NCBI GenBank assembly: GCA_044227985.1
Contig: JBGAVT010000003.1
Span: 25,509 to 89,508, forward strand
Direction of reading: 5' to 3'
Length of the DNA stretch: 64,000 nucleotides
Origin: CAZUNB01 sp044227985
Lineage (GTDB): Bacteria; Patescibacteriota; Saccharimonadia; Saccharimonadales; JAGPDM01
In this document: piece by piece, positions 1 through 8,963 of the stretch
Layout: every line of letters begins with the position of its first letter
Position numbering within the stretch: position 1 is the first letter of the stretch
Notes under the pieces: generated by a model
What the model saw: only the letters and a program-made list of their open reading frames with translations
Told to the model about the DNA's origin: nothing
The model's database searches: none
Program-made: the position numbers and the translations under genes

Positions 1-2
1 TC

Positions 3-869
3 TCTGTTCACGGAAAAGGTCCTAAAGAAGATGCAGAGTCAACACTGCTTGTGTTTAACGGTACTTTGGAAGGCCTCAATGCAAGATCAGATATCTTTGG
101 ACAACTCGCTTTGATGACCGCCGGAGTTGAGAGAGTGATAACCATCCCCGGACCTTCGGAAATATCAAACGTAAAAATGCCATTTTTAGATTCGCTCAAA
201 ACTATATTCGACGGAGACCCAGAAAGAATTGCAGAATTTATCTACACGAAATTGGAATCAAATGTAGCTTCTTTAGGCAGATTAAAAGCCTCAGGACATT
301 CGATGGGAGGTCACCTAGAGCTCTCAGTTATAGATTTGGCGATAAAAAGAGGCGCGCAAGTTGATTCTGTGATCATCCAGTCCGCCGCCTCGGTAGCTCG
401 ACAAGGTTTTGACCAGCTGGGCGCACATATCATTTTTTCTCCTGATAATTATGGTGCTAGGCAAAGAGATAGTCAGTTGGCACCTGCGCTTGAACGTTTC
501 CATCTAGAACCGAGTGAGCTCGAAGCCAGAAAGCGAGGGCTTGGAGGGTTTGTAGTAAAAGCAGTAGCACATCCTTTAGCTAATGCTAGCATGCTGAGGC
601 TAGATGCAACCGATACCGTCCCCGAGACAATGCGACGAATTTTAGAAGCTGGAGTCCACGTGACAGATATTTTTTCACCTGAAGATAAGATAACATCGCC
701 GTCTGAGCACGTGAAAATGATACAAGCTCTTCTGCAGACTTACGGGCCGTTACTTAATTGTTCGTGGACACCAGGTGGTCACTCAGCAACTAATACACCT
801 GAAGTTGCTGCTGGCTTGTATATGAATGATAATGTTCATCGTAATTATGTTACAAAGGTGGCTGCTTAG
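3..869 (+). CDS. alpha/beta-hydrolase-fold protein (5' end outside window)
   Basis: The reading frame is open from base 3, so the gene begins upstream of the window; the GTG at 51 is only an internal codon. The visible part has the nucleophile elbow G-H-S-M-G (Ser about 84 residues after base 51), a candidate acid in the segment FSPEDKI, and a C-terminal histidine in PGGHSATN. This order (Ser, Asp, His) is that of alpha/beta-hydrolase esterases and lipases. No signal peptide or membrane segment is visible in this part. The substrate is unknown. A second hydrolase of the same fold lies after pyrH, but the two share no obvious sequence beyond the fold motifs. The fold call is sound; the function is open. 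Confidence 0.7.
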   Translation, partial: SVHGKGPKEDAESTLLVFNGTLEGLNARSDIFGQLALMTAGVERVITIPGPSEISNVKMPFLDSLKTIFDGDPERIAEFIYTKLESNVASLGRLKASGHSMGGHLELSVIDLAIKRGAQVDSVIIQSAASVARQGFDQLGAHIIFSPDNYGARQRDSQLAPALERFHLEPSELEARKRGLGGFVVKAVAHPLANASMLRLDATDTVPETMRRILEAGVHVTDIFSPEDKITSPSEHVKMIQALLQTYGPLLNCSWTPGGHSATNTPEVAAGLYMNDNVHRNYVTKVAA

Positions 870-890
870 TAGATTTGGCAAAAAGTTTGC

Positions 891-896
891 TATACT
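891..896 (+). promoter_or_regulatory. extended -10 box of pyrH (leaderless type)
   Basis: TATACT preceded by TGC forms an extended -10. Only 8 nt separate it from the pyrH ATG, so transcription would start at or next to the start codon. No Shine-Dalgarno sequence is present. Confidence 0.55.
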
Positions 897-904
897 GATA
901 ACCA

Positions 905-1609
905 ATGTATAAACGAATTGTTTTGAAACTCTCAGGCGAACAATTTCAAGGTTCGCGCGAAAATGGAATTGACCCAGAGTTCTTGCACTGGTTAGCCGAT
1001 GAAATTAAAAAAGTTCAGGATATTGGCACGCAAATTGTAATCATCGTCGGCGGCGGTAATCTTGTACGTGGCGAGAGTTTCTCCAAAAATGGAATCGAGC
1101 GAACTAATGCCGATTACATGGGCATGCTGGCAACAATCATGAATGGCATGGCATTGACTGATGTCTTGGAGCAAAAAGGCCTACAAGCCCGTCTAATGAC
1201 TCGCCTGCAGGCGAATGAAGTGGCTGAGCCATATATTCGACGTCGAGCATTACGACACCTTGAGAAAGATCGAATTGTTATACTTGCTGGTGGAACTGGA
1301 AACCCGTACGTAACGACCGACTCTGCTTCAGTGCTAGCTGCTGCTGAGCTATCATGCGATGCAGTTCTAAAGGCAACAAAAGTTGATGGTGTTTACGACA
1401 AAGACCCAGTCACCAATCCTGATGCAGTAAAATTCGACACACTCACGCTTCAAGAAACTTTGGAAAATCCAGAAATTCGAGTTATGGATAAATCTGCCAT
1501 GGCCATGGCAATGGATCAAAATGAGACAATAATTGTCTTTGATTTACTCAAAGAAGGCAACATTGCTCGAGTTGCTCAAGGTGAGTCAATTGGCACCACT
1601 GTCAAATAA
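905..1609 (+). CDS. pyrH: UMP kinase
   Basis: Bacterial-type UMP kinase of the amino acid kinase fold. It phosphorylates UMP to UDP with ATP, the step after de novo UMP synthesis, and acts in the cytoplasm as a hexamer in known members. The N-terminal KLSGE (residues 8-12), the GGGNLVRG phosphate loop (49-56), the segment NADYMGMLAT and the TKVDGVYDKDP motif near residue 160 are all clear. The length of 234 aa is normal. In many bacteria pyrH follows tsf and precedes frr; here it stands between two hydrolase genes. The other pyrimidine genes are at 40-52 kb in this window. The start is fixed by the -10 box 8 nt upstream. Confidence 0.95.
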   Translation: MYKRIVLKLSGEQFQGSRENGIDPEFLHWLADEIKKVQDIGTQIVIIVGGGNLVRGESFSKNGIERTNADYMGMLATIMNGMALTDVLEQKGLQARLMTRLQANEVAEPYIRRRALRHLEKDRIVILAGGTGNPYVTTDSASVLAAAELSCDAVLKATKVDGVYDKDPVTNPDAVKFDTLTLQETLENPEIRVMDKSAMAMAMDQNETIIVFDLLKEGNIARVAQGESIGTTVK

Positions 1610-1620
1610 TTGTTATATAT

Positions 1621-1649
1621 TTGTATTTAGTTAGTATTTCTGATATAAT
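1621..1649 (+). promoter_or_regulatory. sigma70-type promoter for the 1659 hydrolase gene
   Basis: TTGTAT at 1621-1626 and TATAAT at 1644-1649 with a 17-nt spacer, and TGA just before the -10. The ATG at 1659 follows 9 nt later, so the transcript would be leaderless or nearly so. Confidence 0.6.
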
Positions 1650-1658
1650 AGTAAGATT

Positions 1659-2795
1659 ATGTCTAAAAGACCAGAACAGCTGTGGCTACCCGATCAGCAG
1701 GGTCGTTTCCTAGAAAGCGACCCTGCTACTGATGTTATTATGGAGCTTAGCGAGAAAATACAAAAGATATTAGACAAAGAGTCCTTATTGTACGATGAAG
1801 ATTCGACAGAAGTAGAGATCCGTGAGACCGAAGTTACTGATGAGCGTGGCGAAAAAGTTAATATGAAGGTTCTGGTTGTACAAGGTGAAGATGACTTAGA
1901 TGGTTCAGGCATGACATTGATTCAGCCACCCGCATGGACGGATGGACCTGACACGAAAGGGGCCTTACGTAGTGCGGTAACATTATCGGTGATGACGGGC
2001 TGTACTATCATGATTCCACTATTACCAGGAATGGGCGCAGTTGGAGCCGACAAAAACGATGGTACGAGGCTAACCAGCCTTCAAAATCAATCACTAGGAA
2101 AAGGCTCATACGCTGAGGTTGCAAAGATGCAGTGGCTTGCAATGAAACGAGTTGCTTCTGAAGAACTCGGTACAGGTAAACACTCCAACCAAGAAGTTGC
2201 ATTTTTTGGTTACTCACTTGGAAATCCACAAAATGCAGCTTTGTTGGCAGAAATCAGCGAAAATATTGATGTCGTCGGAGCAATTTGGGCAGAGAATCCT
2301 GACATCGGGTTATCACGAATTCCAGCTCTTGAACTTGGTGATTTAGCATTACGCTTAAAGAAAAGCGAGAAAAGTCCTGACCTCTATGGACAGATCAATA
2401 ACATTGCTAACAGTTGCGATCCAATTCAATATCCGAAACTGGATTGGAAACGAAATTCAGAGCGTGAATTCTATGAAATGTTATTGCGGGACAAACAAAC
2501 GTTAAGAAAAGGTCCGGAAGCAGTCGCCAGAAAGTCGGTCGAACACGATTTAAATACTGCTCGAGAAAGAGAGATTTTAAAGCAATTTGGTCATCTAATA
2601 ATTAGCGCTGGCAACAGAAGCACTACTCTAAATGGAAGCCGTATCCTATCAACAATGGTGGGTGAAAGAAATATAATTGGTCGTGTTAAATATCGAGGAG
2701 AAGATCACGCAATGAACGATAGTCTTGCTATGAAGGTCATTATGGTCCGAGAGTTTTTAAAGCGCACTGGCACTAATCAAGCAACCATTAGTTAA
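1659..2795 (+). CDS. alpha/beta-hydrolase-like protein, large form
   Basis: A 378-aa protein with the elbow G-Y-S-L-G (Ser186) after a strand (EVAFF), as expected for an alpha/beta hydrolase. A late histidine lies in the segment YRGEDHAMND near residue 350. The first 60 residues are charged and look like a separate cap or extension. There is no signal peptide, so it is predicted to be cytoplasmic. The substrate is not apparent. It has its own promoter and ends 4 nt before the convergent glycosyltransferase gene. The fold assignment rests on motif spacing only. Confidence 0.6.
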   Translation: MSKRPEQLWLPDQQGRFLESDPATDVIMELSEKIQKILDKESLLYDEDSTEVEIRETEVTDERGEKVNMKVLVVQGEDDLDGSGMTLIQPPAWTDGPDTKGALRSAVTLSVMTGCTIMIPLLPGMGAVGADKNDGTRLTSLQNQSLGKGSYAEVAKMQWLAMKRVASEELGTGKHSNQEVAFFGYSLGNPQNAALLAEISENIDVVGAIWAENPDIGLSRIPALELGDLALRLKKSEKSPDLYGQINNIANSCDPIQYPKLDWKRNSEREFYEMLLRDKQTLRKGPEAVARKSVEHDLNTAREREILKQFGHLIISAGNRSTTLNGSRILSTMVGERNIIGRVKYRGEDHAMNDSLAMKVIMVREFLKRTGTNQATIS

Positions 2796-2799
2796 AAAA

Positions 2800-3786
2800 C
2801 TAAGCAAGGATGTCTTTATAAATAGAAATAAGTTTTTTTGTTGATTTTTCAGTATCGAATCTATTGGCAATAATCTTCGATTTCTTGGTTGCTTCTGCTT
2901 GGAAATCATTATCTTTGAGTACTTTATCTACTAATGGCAGGAAGTCATCATCGCTCTTAGCTGAAGGAAGTTCAGGGAATGTTTTCTCATAGGCTGGGAT
3001 GTCTCTTAAGATTATCGGTAATCCAATAGCTGCAGCTTCAAGCACTGAAACCGGATGGTTTTCTTGCTCTGATGGCATAACAAAGACATCTGCATCAGCA
3101 AGCATTTTAATTACTTTTTCACGTTCTATAACACCTGTTACTGTTAGGTTTTTCGGTGCGTCAGCAATAAGTAGATTCATCTCTCTTCGATTGCTTGCAA
3201 TGCTCTTAAAATTAATACCGCCAATCCACAAAAAATCATATTCTGGTCGTTGCTTTGCCCAGTCTACGAACAAGTCAAATCGTTTTCTGGGCTGGACCTG
3301 TCCGGATGAGACTATCATAGGCCGCTTGTTTACTGTGGTGCTCTTTTTGACGGTTGAATATTTTGCTAGGTTTATACTATTCGGAACATATTCAATTTTA
3401 TTACGAAAGTTATGCTCGTAGAGGTAGGTCTCAACCAAAGGGCTTACAGCTACTAAGGTGTCGGCACGAGCGTAGACAAAGTGCAGATAACCAGTAGCAA
3501 TCCATTTCCAATATTTGGCAAGAATAAATGAGCCAACCAACGAGTCTGGCACAACATGCACCGACATAACCGATTTACCTGGAACAAAAAGCATATGAAA
3601 AAGTGAGTACAATCCCACGGTGTGATAGTGATTGATATCATGTCGTTTCCAAGAATTAACAGATACTATACTAAATATTTTGTTTGTTTTATATGAGTCA
3701 ACCATATCAGTAAAGGCGCTATGTACACCATGACCTTGAACAGTAAATGCTGACTCAGAAACAATATTAATTGTAATTTTTTTCAC
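2800..3786 (-). CDS. GT4-family glycosyltransferase
   Basis: A 328-aa GT-B enzyme that should transfer a sugar from a nucleotide-activated donor to a cell-envelope acceptor. The C-terminal half holds the GT4 donor-site signature EX7E (glutamates flanking NHPVSVL, followed by EAAAIGLP), and the middle has the strand PMIVSSGQVQPRKRFD typical of the interdomain region. It is somewhat shorter than most GT4 enzymes (about 360-400 aa), with the N-terminal domain reduced. The start is GTG, 6 nt from a TATACT box at 3793-3798. It is divergent from a second GT4 gene, so the pair may act in one glycolipid or glycan pathway. Acceptor and sugar cannot be told. Confidence 0.85.
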   Translation of the reverse strand: MKKITINIVSESAFTVQGHGVHSAFTDMVDSYKTNKIFSIVSVNSWKRHDINHYHTVGLYSLFHMLFVPGKSVMSVHVVPDSLVGSFILAKYWKWIATGYLHFVYARADTLVAVSPLVETYLYEHNFRNKIEYVPNSINLAKYSTVKKSTTVNKRPMIVSSGQVQPRKRFDLFVDWAKQRPEYDFLWIGGINFKSIASNRREMNLLIADAPKNLTVTGVIEREKVIKMLADADVFVMPSEQENHPVSVLEAAAIGLPIILRDIPAYEKTFPELPSAKSDDDFLPLVDKVLKDNDFQAEATKKSKIIANRFDTEKSTKKLISIYKDILA

Positions 3787-3792
3787 CTAGTG

Positions 3793-3798
3793 AGTATA
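3793..3798 (-). promoter_or_regulatory. extended -10 box of the 2800-3786 glycosyltransferase
   Basis: On the minus strand this reads TGCTATACT with a 6-nt gap to the GTG start; no Shine-Dalgarno is seen. Leaderless type. Confidence 0.5.
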
Positions 3799-3861
3799 GC
3801 AAAATTATCAATAGTTATATTTTCAAGGCTGAAATTTCAAGTGAATCAGCAATTTTTACGC

Positions 3862-3867
3862 TATAAT
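3862..3867 (+). promoter_or_regulatory. -10 box of the 3876-5129 glycosyltransferase
   Basis: TATAAT lies 8 nt before the ATG at 3876. There is no Shine-Dalgarno in the short gap. The -35 is not convincing. Confidence 0.5.
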
Positions 3868-3875
3868 AAAGAATA

Positions 3876-5129
3876 ATGAAAATTGGCTTGTTTACGGATA
3901 CATATCACCCGGCGGTGAACGGCATTTGCTTCGTGATTGATATAACGCGTAAGCAGCTCGAAGCACTTGGACACGAAGTCTTTATCTTTGCACCTAAGCC
4001 CTCAATCCGCTACAAAGAAATAGACGATCATATTCGTCGCTATCCTTCGATTCGTGGTGTTGATTGGGAGGAAGATATGACTAGCATATTCTTTCCTCCT
4101 CGCGAGGTTCGATATATTCGCAATCTAAACCTCGATATTATCCACTTTTTCACCCCAGACCAGGTCGGTCTTCTCGGCGCATATGCAAGTATCAGAAAAG
4201 ATATCCCCTTAGTTGCTCAGCATAGCACCGACATCATTAATTATGCTGATTATTACTCAGGTTACATGAAAGCGCTACTTGCGCTACCGCTGGTAGTTCC
4301 AGTCGCACTTCGTGAAATTGCCAAAGATTGGCGGAAGTTATTGCCTCGTCTGGAAGAGAAGCGCTTCAGTAAACAGCGAAAGCGAATTACTCAGCAATAT
4401 CTTGCTGCTCTGTATGGTCGTTGTGACGGAGTAATAGCTTTATCTCCACGGATGGATAAGCAGCTGAAGAGCTGGCATGGGAATTTAAGTATGACAATGA
4501 TTCCAACTGGTGTTGATCCTCTACCGTTTGAAAAAGGTGACGTTGAATCGATGAGAAAAGAATTCCAGTTGAGTCCGAAGAATAAAGTAGTTTTGTATGT
4601 TGGCCGAATCGTTCAAGAGAAGAACCTTGAAATGCTAATAGAAGCATTCGCCTTTTTAGTTCAAAAGATTCCAGATGCGAAACTGATGTTCGTTGGCAAT
4701 GGAGATTATCTTGAAGCCACAAAAGATTTTGCTAGTCAGTTTTTAGATGAAGATCAGTTTATCTTCACTGGAAATCTTGATCATAATAAACTTGGTGCTA
4801 TCTATGAGCTAGGGGATGTCTTCGCCTTCCCTTCTTTGACTGACACGCAAGGACTCGTGTTAAACGAAGCTGCTAATGCTGGTCTTCCCCTCGTGACAGC
4901 AGTTGATGATATGAATGAGGTTATCAGCAATAATGAAAATGGTATGGTCGTGGGAGATTCAGCGAGAGAGTTTTCAAAAGCCTTGTTTGAGATCCTTTCA
5001 AGCAAGACGCTATATAAAAAAATGTCTGATAAAAGTCGAGACCTAGCTAGTAACTACAGCGCGCTTGAACAGACTAAGATCCTAGTTGATTATTACCACG
5101 AAGTTATTGAGCGACACCAGAAGAAATAA
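3876..5129 (+). CDS. GT4-family glycosyltransferase, diacylglycerol glucosyltransferase-like
   Basis: A 417-aa GT-B glycosyltransferase. The start KIGLFTDTYHPAVNG and the block FPSLTDTQGLVLNEAANAG are typical of the GT4 branch that includes alpha-monoglucosyldiacylglycerol synthases and related glycolipid enzymes. YVGRIVQEKNLEMLIEAF marks the second Rossmann domain. In the EX7E site the first Glu is Asp (D-TQGLVLN-E), a known variant in this branch. A basic, hydrophobic stretch around residues 130-175 could bind the membrane face. Likely role: adding a hexose to a membrane lipid. The 3' end overlaps the convergent nuclease gene by 26 bp. Family is certain, acceptor inferred. Confidence 0.88.
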   Translation: MKIGLFTDTYHPAVNGICFVIDITRKQLEALGHEVFIFAPKPSIRYKEIDDHIRRYPSIRGVDWEEDMTSIFFPPREVRYIRNLNLDIIHFFTPDQVGLLGAYASIRKDIPLVAQHSTDIINYADYYSGYMKALLALPLVVPVALREIAKDWRKLLPRLEEKRFSKQRKRITQQYLAALYGRCDGVIALSPRMDKQLKSWHGNLSMTMIPTGVDPLPFEKGDVESMRKEFQLSPKNKVVLYVGRIVQEKNLEMLIEAFAFLVQKIPDAKLMFVGNGDYLEATKDFASQFLDEDQFIFTGNLDHNKLGAIYELGDVFAFPSLTDTQGLVLNEAANAGLPLVTAVDDMNEVISNNENGMVVGDSAREFSKALFEILSSKTLYKKMSDKSRDLASNYSALEQTKILVDYYHEVIERHQKK

Positions 5130-5685
5130 AACCATTATCGGTGGTTATCTCGCAACCGCCCCACAGGCCACGATTATTCTCTCGTGCGCTTTTCTCAGCC
5201 TGTCTAAATTCATCACTTTTTCCAAACGGAAATGAAGTGTAGGCAAAACCGTAGCCATCGGCAACTAGCTTTTGATTCCAAAGTGTTCCGTCTTCAAGGT
5301 ATACATAGCGCAGTAAACGGCTATAGCGATCGATATTGTCGCCGATCGGATCAGACTCAAGACGAACTTTCTTGCCAAGGAGATTTTTCGTCGTATAGTC
5401 GCTGGCGGCTTGGCCGAAACATTGAACCGGTTTTTTCGGATGATGCGTTTCAGGTGTATCTACACCGATTAGCCTAACCTTCTCGATTTTTGTGTTGATC
5501 TGGACACCGATTGTGTCGCCGTCATAGACTTTGGCGACCTCAAATTGTCCAGGTGTCGGCATCGGAAGATTTTTCGTAACTGCATTTTCGGGATAATAAG
5601 CATCAAGGCCAAAAAACCCAGCGATTACAACTATTAGTAAGCTGAAAATAAGTTGTTTCTGTTTCTTTGTAAGCTTGAATTTCAT
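5104..5685 (-). CDS. membrane-anchored thermonuclease (SNase-like)
   Basis: A staphylococcal-nuclease-fold endonuclease of 193 aa. An uncleaved N-terminal membrane helix (about residues 12-30) places the catalytic domain outside the membrane. Catalytic features are present: VYDGDTI, VRLIGVDTPE (Arg, Asp and Glu) and the DRYSRLLRYVY segment with the second Arg. SNase enzymes cut DNA and RNA with Ca2+. For an organism thought to depend on outside nucleotides or to take up DNA, a surface nuclease fits nucleic-acid scavenging, but de novo pyrimidine genes are also present here. A TAAAAT -10 lies 7 nt upstream of the ATG. Overlaps the preceding convergent gene by 26 bp. Confidence 0.9.
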   Translation of the reverse strand: MKFKLTKKQKQLIFSLLIVVIAGFFGLDAYYPENAVTKNLPMPTPGQFEVAKVYDGDTIGVQINTKIEKVRLIGVDTPETHHPKKPVQCFGQAASDYTTKNLLGKKVRLESDPIGDNIDRYSRLLRYVYLEDGTLWNQKLVADGYGFAYTSFPFGKSDEFRQAEKSARENNRGLWGGCEITTDNGFISSGVAQ

Positions 5686-5805
5686 TGTTCTAATTTTACA
5701 CTAGCCTGTTGATATATATAAATCTAGCCTGCGCAACAAAACCCTTATGCTTGTAAAACTTCAAGAGAGTAGTATCATAACTAATATAGAGGAGCCTGAA
5801 AAGTA

Positions 5806-6306
5806 ATGTCCAACGGTATAGAGTTAGATGATGCAGGGGTACACATCCAATCGTTTGCGTTTTCTCGTGATGATCAGTGCTTTTTTCCGCAAATGGTTAC
5901 TGAAGCTCGTAGTACAAACCCAACGATAGGCGAAAAGCGGATACTTTTGATTGAACCCTCCAATCGCGGATTTTTGCGACGAATGTTTGATAGTGCACTT
6001 GAATTAGTGTCTGACAGAGAGGCTAACAAACGTAGCAAGACAGGTGCTCTCGCAGTAAGTGTTGTGTCAAATCAAGTACTTTTTGACGCACTAGCTGGGC
6101 AAAATCTCAATCCGCTGTCTGACCCACCTAGCTTGGTGGGCAGTAGTGGATTGAACGAAGAAGCGACTTTAGCCATAGTTAGCGCTGAATCGTTTGATGA
6201 GTTCGCAGGTGGGTTGGTTGCAGACAACCAGCGAAGGGTTGACTTAATGGCTGACGCAGCTGCAATTATTGATGATGGTGCACGAATACTTGAAGAAAAC
6301 GAATAG
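5806..6306 (+). CDS. hypothetical protein
   Basis: A 166-aa protein of no family I recognise. It has no signal peptide or transmembrane segment and looks soluble and acidic, with a helical C-terminus (about residues 130-166). A GAGGAG-like Shine-Dalgarno lies some 14 nt before the ATG, which is loose. It is one of several orphan genes in the window that stand alone between conserved genes. Codon use looks like that of its neighbours. Confidence 0.6.
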   Translation: MSNGIELDDAGVHIQSFAFSRDDQCFFPQMVTEARSTNPTIGEKRILLIEPSNRGFLRRMFDSALELVSDREANKRSKTGALAVSVVSNQVLFDALAGQNLNPLSDPPSLVGSSGLNEEATLAIVSAESFDEFAGGLVADNQRRVDLMADAAAIIDDGARILEENE

Positions 6307-6320
6307 TAAAAATTAGTAAT

Positions 6321-6560
6321 TAGTCACTGGTTCAAAATGAAGTTTTACACGGATGCTTGTCTGTAAACAAGTGACTTTTAGAACTATGGGGTCTGGGCAT
6401 AAAAGAGCCAAAGCCTGAGAGTGAATGTTATTGAAACAATAACGACACAGACAGTGTTTGAATAGCGAGGCTACGAGTTCTGTTTGTGGTTGTTTCAATA
6501 ATAATGAACGCATCAAGCGGCGTGATAAGCCCAGGAGTTTGCTCAACTCTGCGATTCAAA
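6321..6560. ncRNA. candidate structured RNA (6S-like architecture)
   Basis: This gap between two convergent genes has no coding potential but dense complementarity. CTGGGC (6393-6398) pairs with GCCCAG (6529-6534) and closes a domain. Inside, after two unpaired sides of about 25 nt each, 6426-6440 pairs with 6489-6503 (containing a perfect 12-nt inverted repeat), then 6446-6454 with 6480-6488 (one wobble), capped by TAGC-GAG-GCTA (6463-6473). The right-hand open side contains a small hairpin CGC-ATCAA-GCG (6509-6519). A separate stem pairs 6322-6328 with 6370-6376. Closing stem, large central bubble and long terminal hairpin is the plan of 6S RNA. The strand is not decided, and no tmRNA, RNase P or SRP core motif was found. 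Confidence 0.4.
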
Positions 6561-6592
6561 GTTGAATTAATAAAAGAAAATTATGTTATTAG

Positions 6593-8317
6593 CTAACTTG
6601 TAGTCGCTCCTTTATCGGCAGTATTAACTAGTCGTCGGAATTTTTCCTGAACACCGCGCGCTGGATTGTTTGGTGAATTTGGCTTATGTGCTGCTTTACG
6701 TATTTTCATCTCATCTTCATCGACTAACATTTCAAGACTTTCATTAGCTGGATCAATAACGATTTTATCACCATCCTCCAAGAGACCTATTGGCCCACCA
6801 TCATAAGCTTCTGGTGCAACATGACCTATCGCTAGACCTCTTGTACCGCCGCTGAAGCGACCATCGGTGATAAGTGCAACCTTGTCGTCAATTCCAGTTC
6901 CTTTGATGGCGCTCGTCGGCGCGAGCATCTCGCGCATACCTGGGCCACCCTTTGGTCCTTCGTTTCGTATAATCACTGCATCATATTCTTTGATTTCGCC
7001 AGCCAAAATGGCTTTCATGGCGTGCTCTTCGCTTTCAAATACGCGAGCGGTACCTTCGAATTTCTTAACTTCATCAACGCCAGCAATTTTGAAGACTGCA
7101 CCAAGTGGGGCAAGACTTCCCTTCAGTATTGTTAAACCACCCTCGTCATGAACTGGGTCAGAAAACGGATGGATGACTTCACCATCAGGTTTTGGCGGCT
7201 TAATTGCAGCTAAGTTTTCGGCCATAGTTTTACCATTGTAGGTCAAACAATCACCATGTAGTAAACCTTCGTCAAGCAACATTTGTAGTACGACAGGAAT
7301 CCCGCCAACCCGGTCAATATCGATCATATGATACTTTCCATTTGGTCGAGTATCGGCAATTTGCGGAACTTTTTTCCGGATTTCGTTGAATTTCATGATA
7401 TCAATATCGATCTCAGCTTCATGCGCAATCGCCATGATGTGAAGTACAGCATTCGTTGAACCTCCAAGTGCATTGGCCATCATGATGGCATTTTCGATTG
7501 ATTTCGGTGTGATGATATCCCGAACTGTCATACCACGTTTGAGTTGCTCGATAACAGCTACTGCTGCTTCACGAGCATAGCCTTCTCGACGATTATCTAC
7601 AGCGGCAGGGCTAGCACTGCCTAGTACAGAAATACCGAGTGCTTCGCCAATACTGGCCATTGTGTTGGCGGTAAACATACCACCACAGCTACCATCACCT
7701 GGACAGGCATTGCATTCGATTGCTTTGAGCTCATCATCCGTCATCTTGTCGGCGGCACGTTTGCCGACTGCTTCGAAGACGTTAACAATATCAATATTTT
7801 TACCATCTAATTTTCCAGGCAATGTTGAACCGCCGTAGAGCATGACGCCAGCGATATTAAGTCGTGCAGGAGCCATGATCATAGCCGGGATTGATTTGTC
7901 GCAACCAGCAATCGTGATCAAGCCATCCATTTTTTCTGCTCGAGCAATTGTCTCAACACTATCGGTAATAACCTCACGGCTGATTAGACTATTTTTCATA
8001 CCATCGGTGCCCATGCTGATACCATCACTGACGGCGATCGTGCTAGCGTAGAAACCAAAGCCACCTGCTGCTGTTACACCTTGTCTAGCTGCTACATTGA
8101 GTCGTCCACCGCTAATATTGCATGGTGTTACGTTGTTGTCGGTGTCGATGACAAGAATTTGAGGTTTTTTGAAATCATCATCCTGCATTCCGACTGCTCG
8201 GAGCATAGCCCTGGCTGGTGCTCTCTCAAATCCATCAACTAGTTCGGCACTATTTGGTCGCGCATTTTCTAAATTATCATCACATCCACTACATTTTCCA
8301 CTTCCATCACACGCCAT
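6593..8317 (-). CDS. ilvD: dihydroxy-acid dehydratase
   Basis: A 574-aa IlvD/Edd-family Fe-S dehydratase that makes 2-keto acids in the valine, isoleucine and leucine pathways. The cluster and metal motifs are visible: PCN (around residue 67), [12 protein letters not shown], and [16 protein letters not shown]; the C-terminal GRFSGGTRG block is intact. The first 20 residues are an extra segment with three cysteines (C3, C9, C12) not usual in the family. The start is supported by GGAG 7 nt upstream and a TATAAT about 27 nt before the ATG. It is the only ilv gene in the window; ilvBN and ilvC are not here. Its Fe-S cluster links it to the nearby suf genes. Confidence 0.95.
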   Translation of the reverse strand: MACDGSGKCSGCDDNLENARPNSAELVDGFERAPARAMLRAVGMQDDDFKKPQILVIDTDNNVTPCNISGGRLNVAARQGVTAAGGFGFYASTIAVSDGISMGTDGMKNSLISREVITDSVETIARAEKMDGLITIAGCDKSIPAMIMAPARLNIAGVMLYGGSTLPGKLDGKNIDIVNVFEAVGKRAADKMTDDELKAIECNACPGDGSCGGMFTANTMASIGEALGISVLGSASPAAVDNRREGYAREAAVAVIEQLKRGMTVRDIITPKSIENAIMMANALGGSTNAVLHIMAIAHEAEIDIDIMKFNEIRKKVPQIADTRPNGKYHMIDIDRVGGIPVVLQMLLDEGLLHGDCLTYNGKTMAENLAAIKPPKPDGEVIHPFSDPVHDEGGLTILKGSLAPLGAVFKIAGVDEVKKFEGTARVFESEEHAMKAILAGEIKEYDAVIIRNEGPKGGPGMREMLAPTSAIKGTGIDDKVALITDGRFSGGTRGLAIGHVAPEAYDGGPIGLLEDGDKIVIDPANESLEMLVDEDEMKIRKAAHKPNSPNNPARGVQEKFRRLVNTADKGATTS

Positions 8318-8352
8318 TTCGTTTCTCCACTTATGTAATGACTATTATATCA

Positions 8353-8907
8353 TTAATTTTGAAGCTCTTCGGCCTTAAGCTTATACAAGCTCAAGGCCGC
8401 GATAGTTTCACTGTCGGTAATTTCTCCATTCTTTATCATTTCAAAAATATTTTTGACTGAGGCTTTCTGAATTCCATAAATCCCTTCTTCTGCTTGTTCG
8501 ATATTCCCAGTTTGTGCTAAATTTCGGGCAAGAAAAATATCACCCTGACCACGAATGATGTTATTTGCGCTATGGATAGTGCCAAGAAAATCCCACGTTT
8601 TGGCGGTTAGACCTGTTTCTTCTAGTAATTCTCGCTTCGCCGCATCAACTGAGCATTGCCCATCAGAAGATCCAGCCGGAACCTCAATCGAAATAATATC
8701 GTTCGGGTAACGATGAGTTTTAATCAAAATAATATTTTCATCTACATCGACAGCAACGATGTAGACAGAAACCTCATTCTCAACTACATAATACTCCCCA
8801 TTACTACCATCCGGCTTAATAACATCTTCTTTTTTAACCAAGTAGAACGGGTTTTTGTGAATTATCTTTGAAGAAAGTTTTCTCCATTTTCTCTGTTTAT
8901 TAGTCAT
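8353..8907 (-). CDS. Nudix hydrolase, ADP-ribose pyrophosphatase-like
   Basis: A 184-aa Nudix protein expected to cleave a nucleoside diphosphate linked to another group, such as ADP-ribose. The second part of the Nudix box, RELLEETGL, is perfect, including the metal-binding EE. The first part, PAGSSDGQC before SVDAAK, is one residue short and the glutamate of the usual GX5E is not present. The upstream strand order (IILIKTHRYPNDIISIEVPAG) matches ADP-ribose pyrophosphatases. A TATAAT lies 7 nt before the ATG. Gene order here follows ilvD on the same strand. Confidence 0.85.
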   Translation of the reverse strand: MTNKQRKWRKLSSKIIHKNPFYLVKKEDVIKPDGSNGEYYVVENEVSVYIVAVDVDENIILIKTHRYPNDIISIEVPAGSSDGQCSVDAAKRELLEETGLTAKTWDFLGTIHSANNIIRGQGDIFLARNLAQTGNIEQAEEGIYGIQKASVKNIFEMIKNGEITDSETIAALSLYKLKAEELQN

Positions 8908-8914
8908 ATTTCTG

Positions 8915-8920
8915 ATTATA
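8915..8920 (-). promoter_or_regulatory. -10 box of the Nudix gene
   Basis: TATAAT on the minus strand with a 7-nt gap to the ATG; no Shine-Dalgarno. Leaderless type. Confidence 0.45.
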
Positions 8921-8963
8921 ACAAATCAATAGCCCGCAAAAATATTAGAGTTTTATAGATAAA

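Noticed and set aside
6313..6592. tmRNA, RNase P RNA or SRP RNA in the structured gap
   Set aside because: None of their core motifs (tRNA-like TTCGA arm with CCA, GAGGAAAGTCC, GGAAGCAGCC) is present on either strand.
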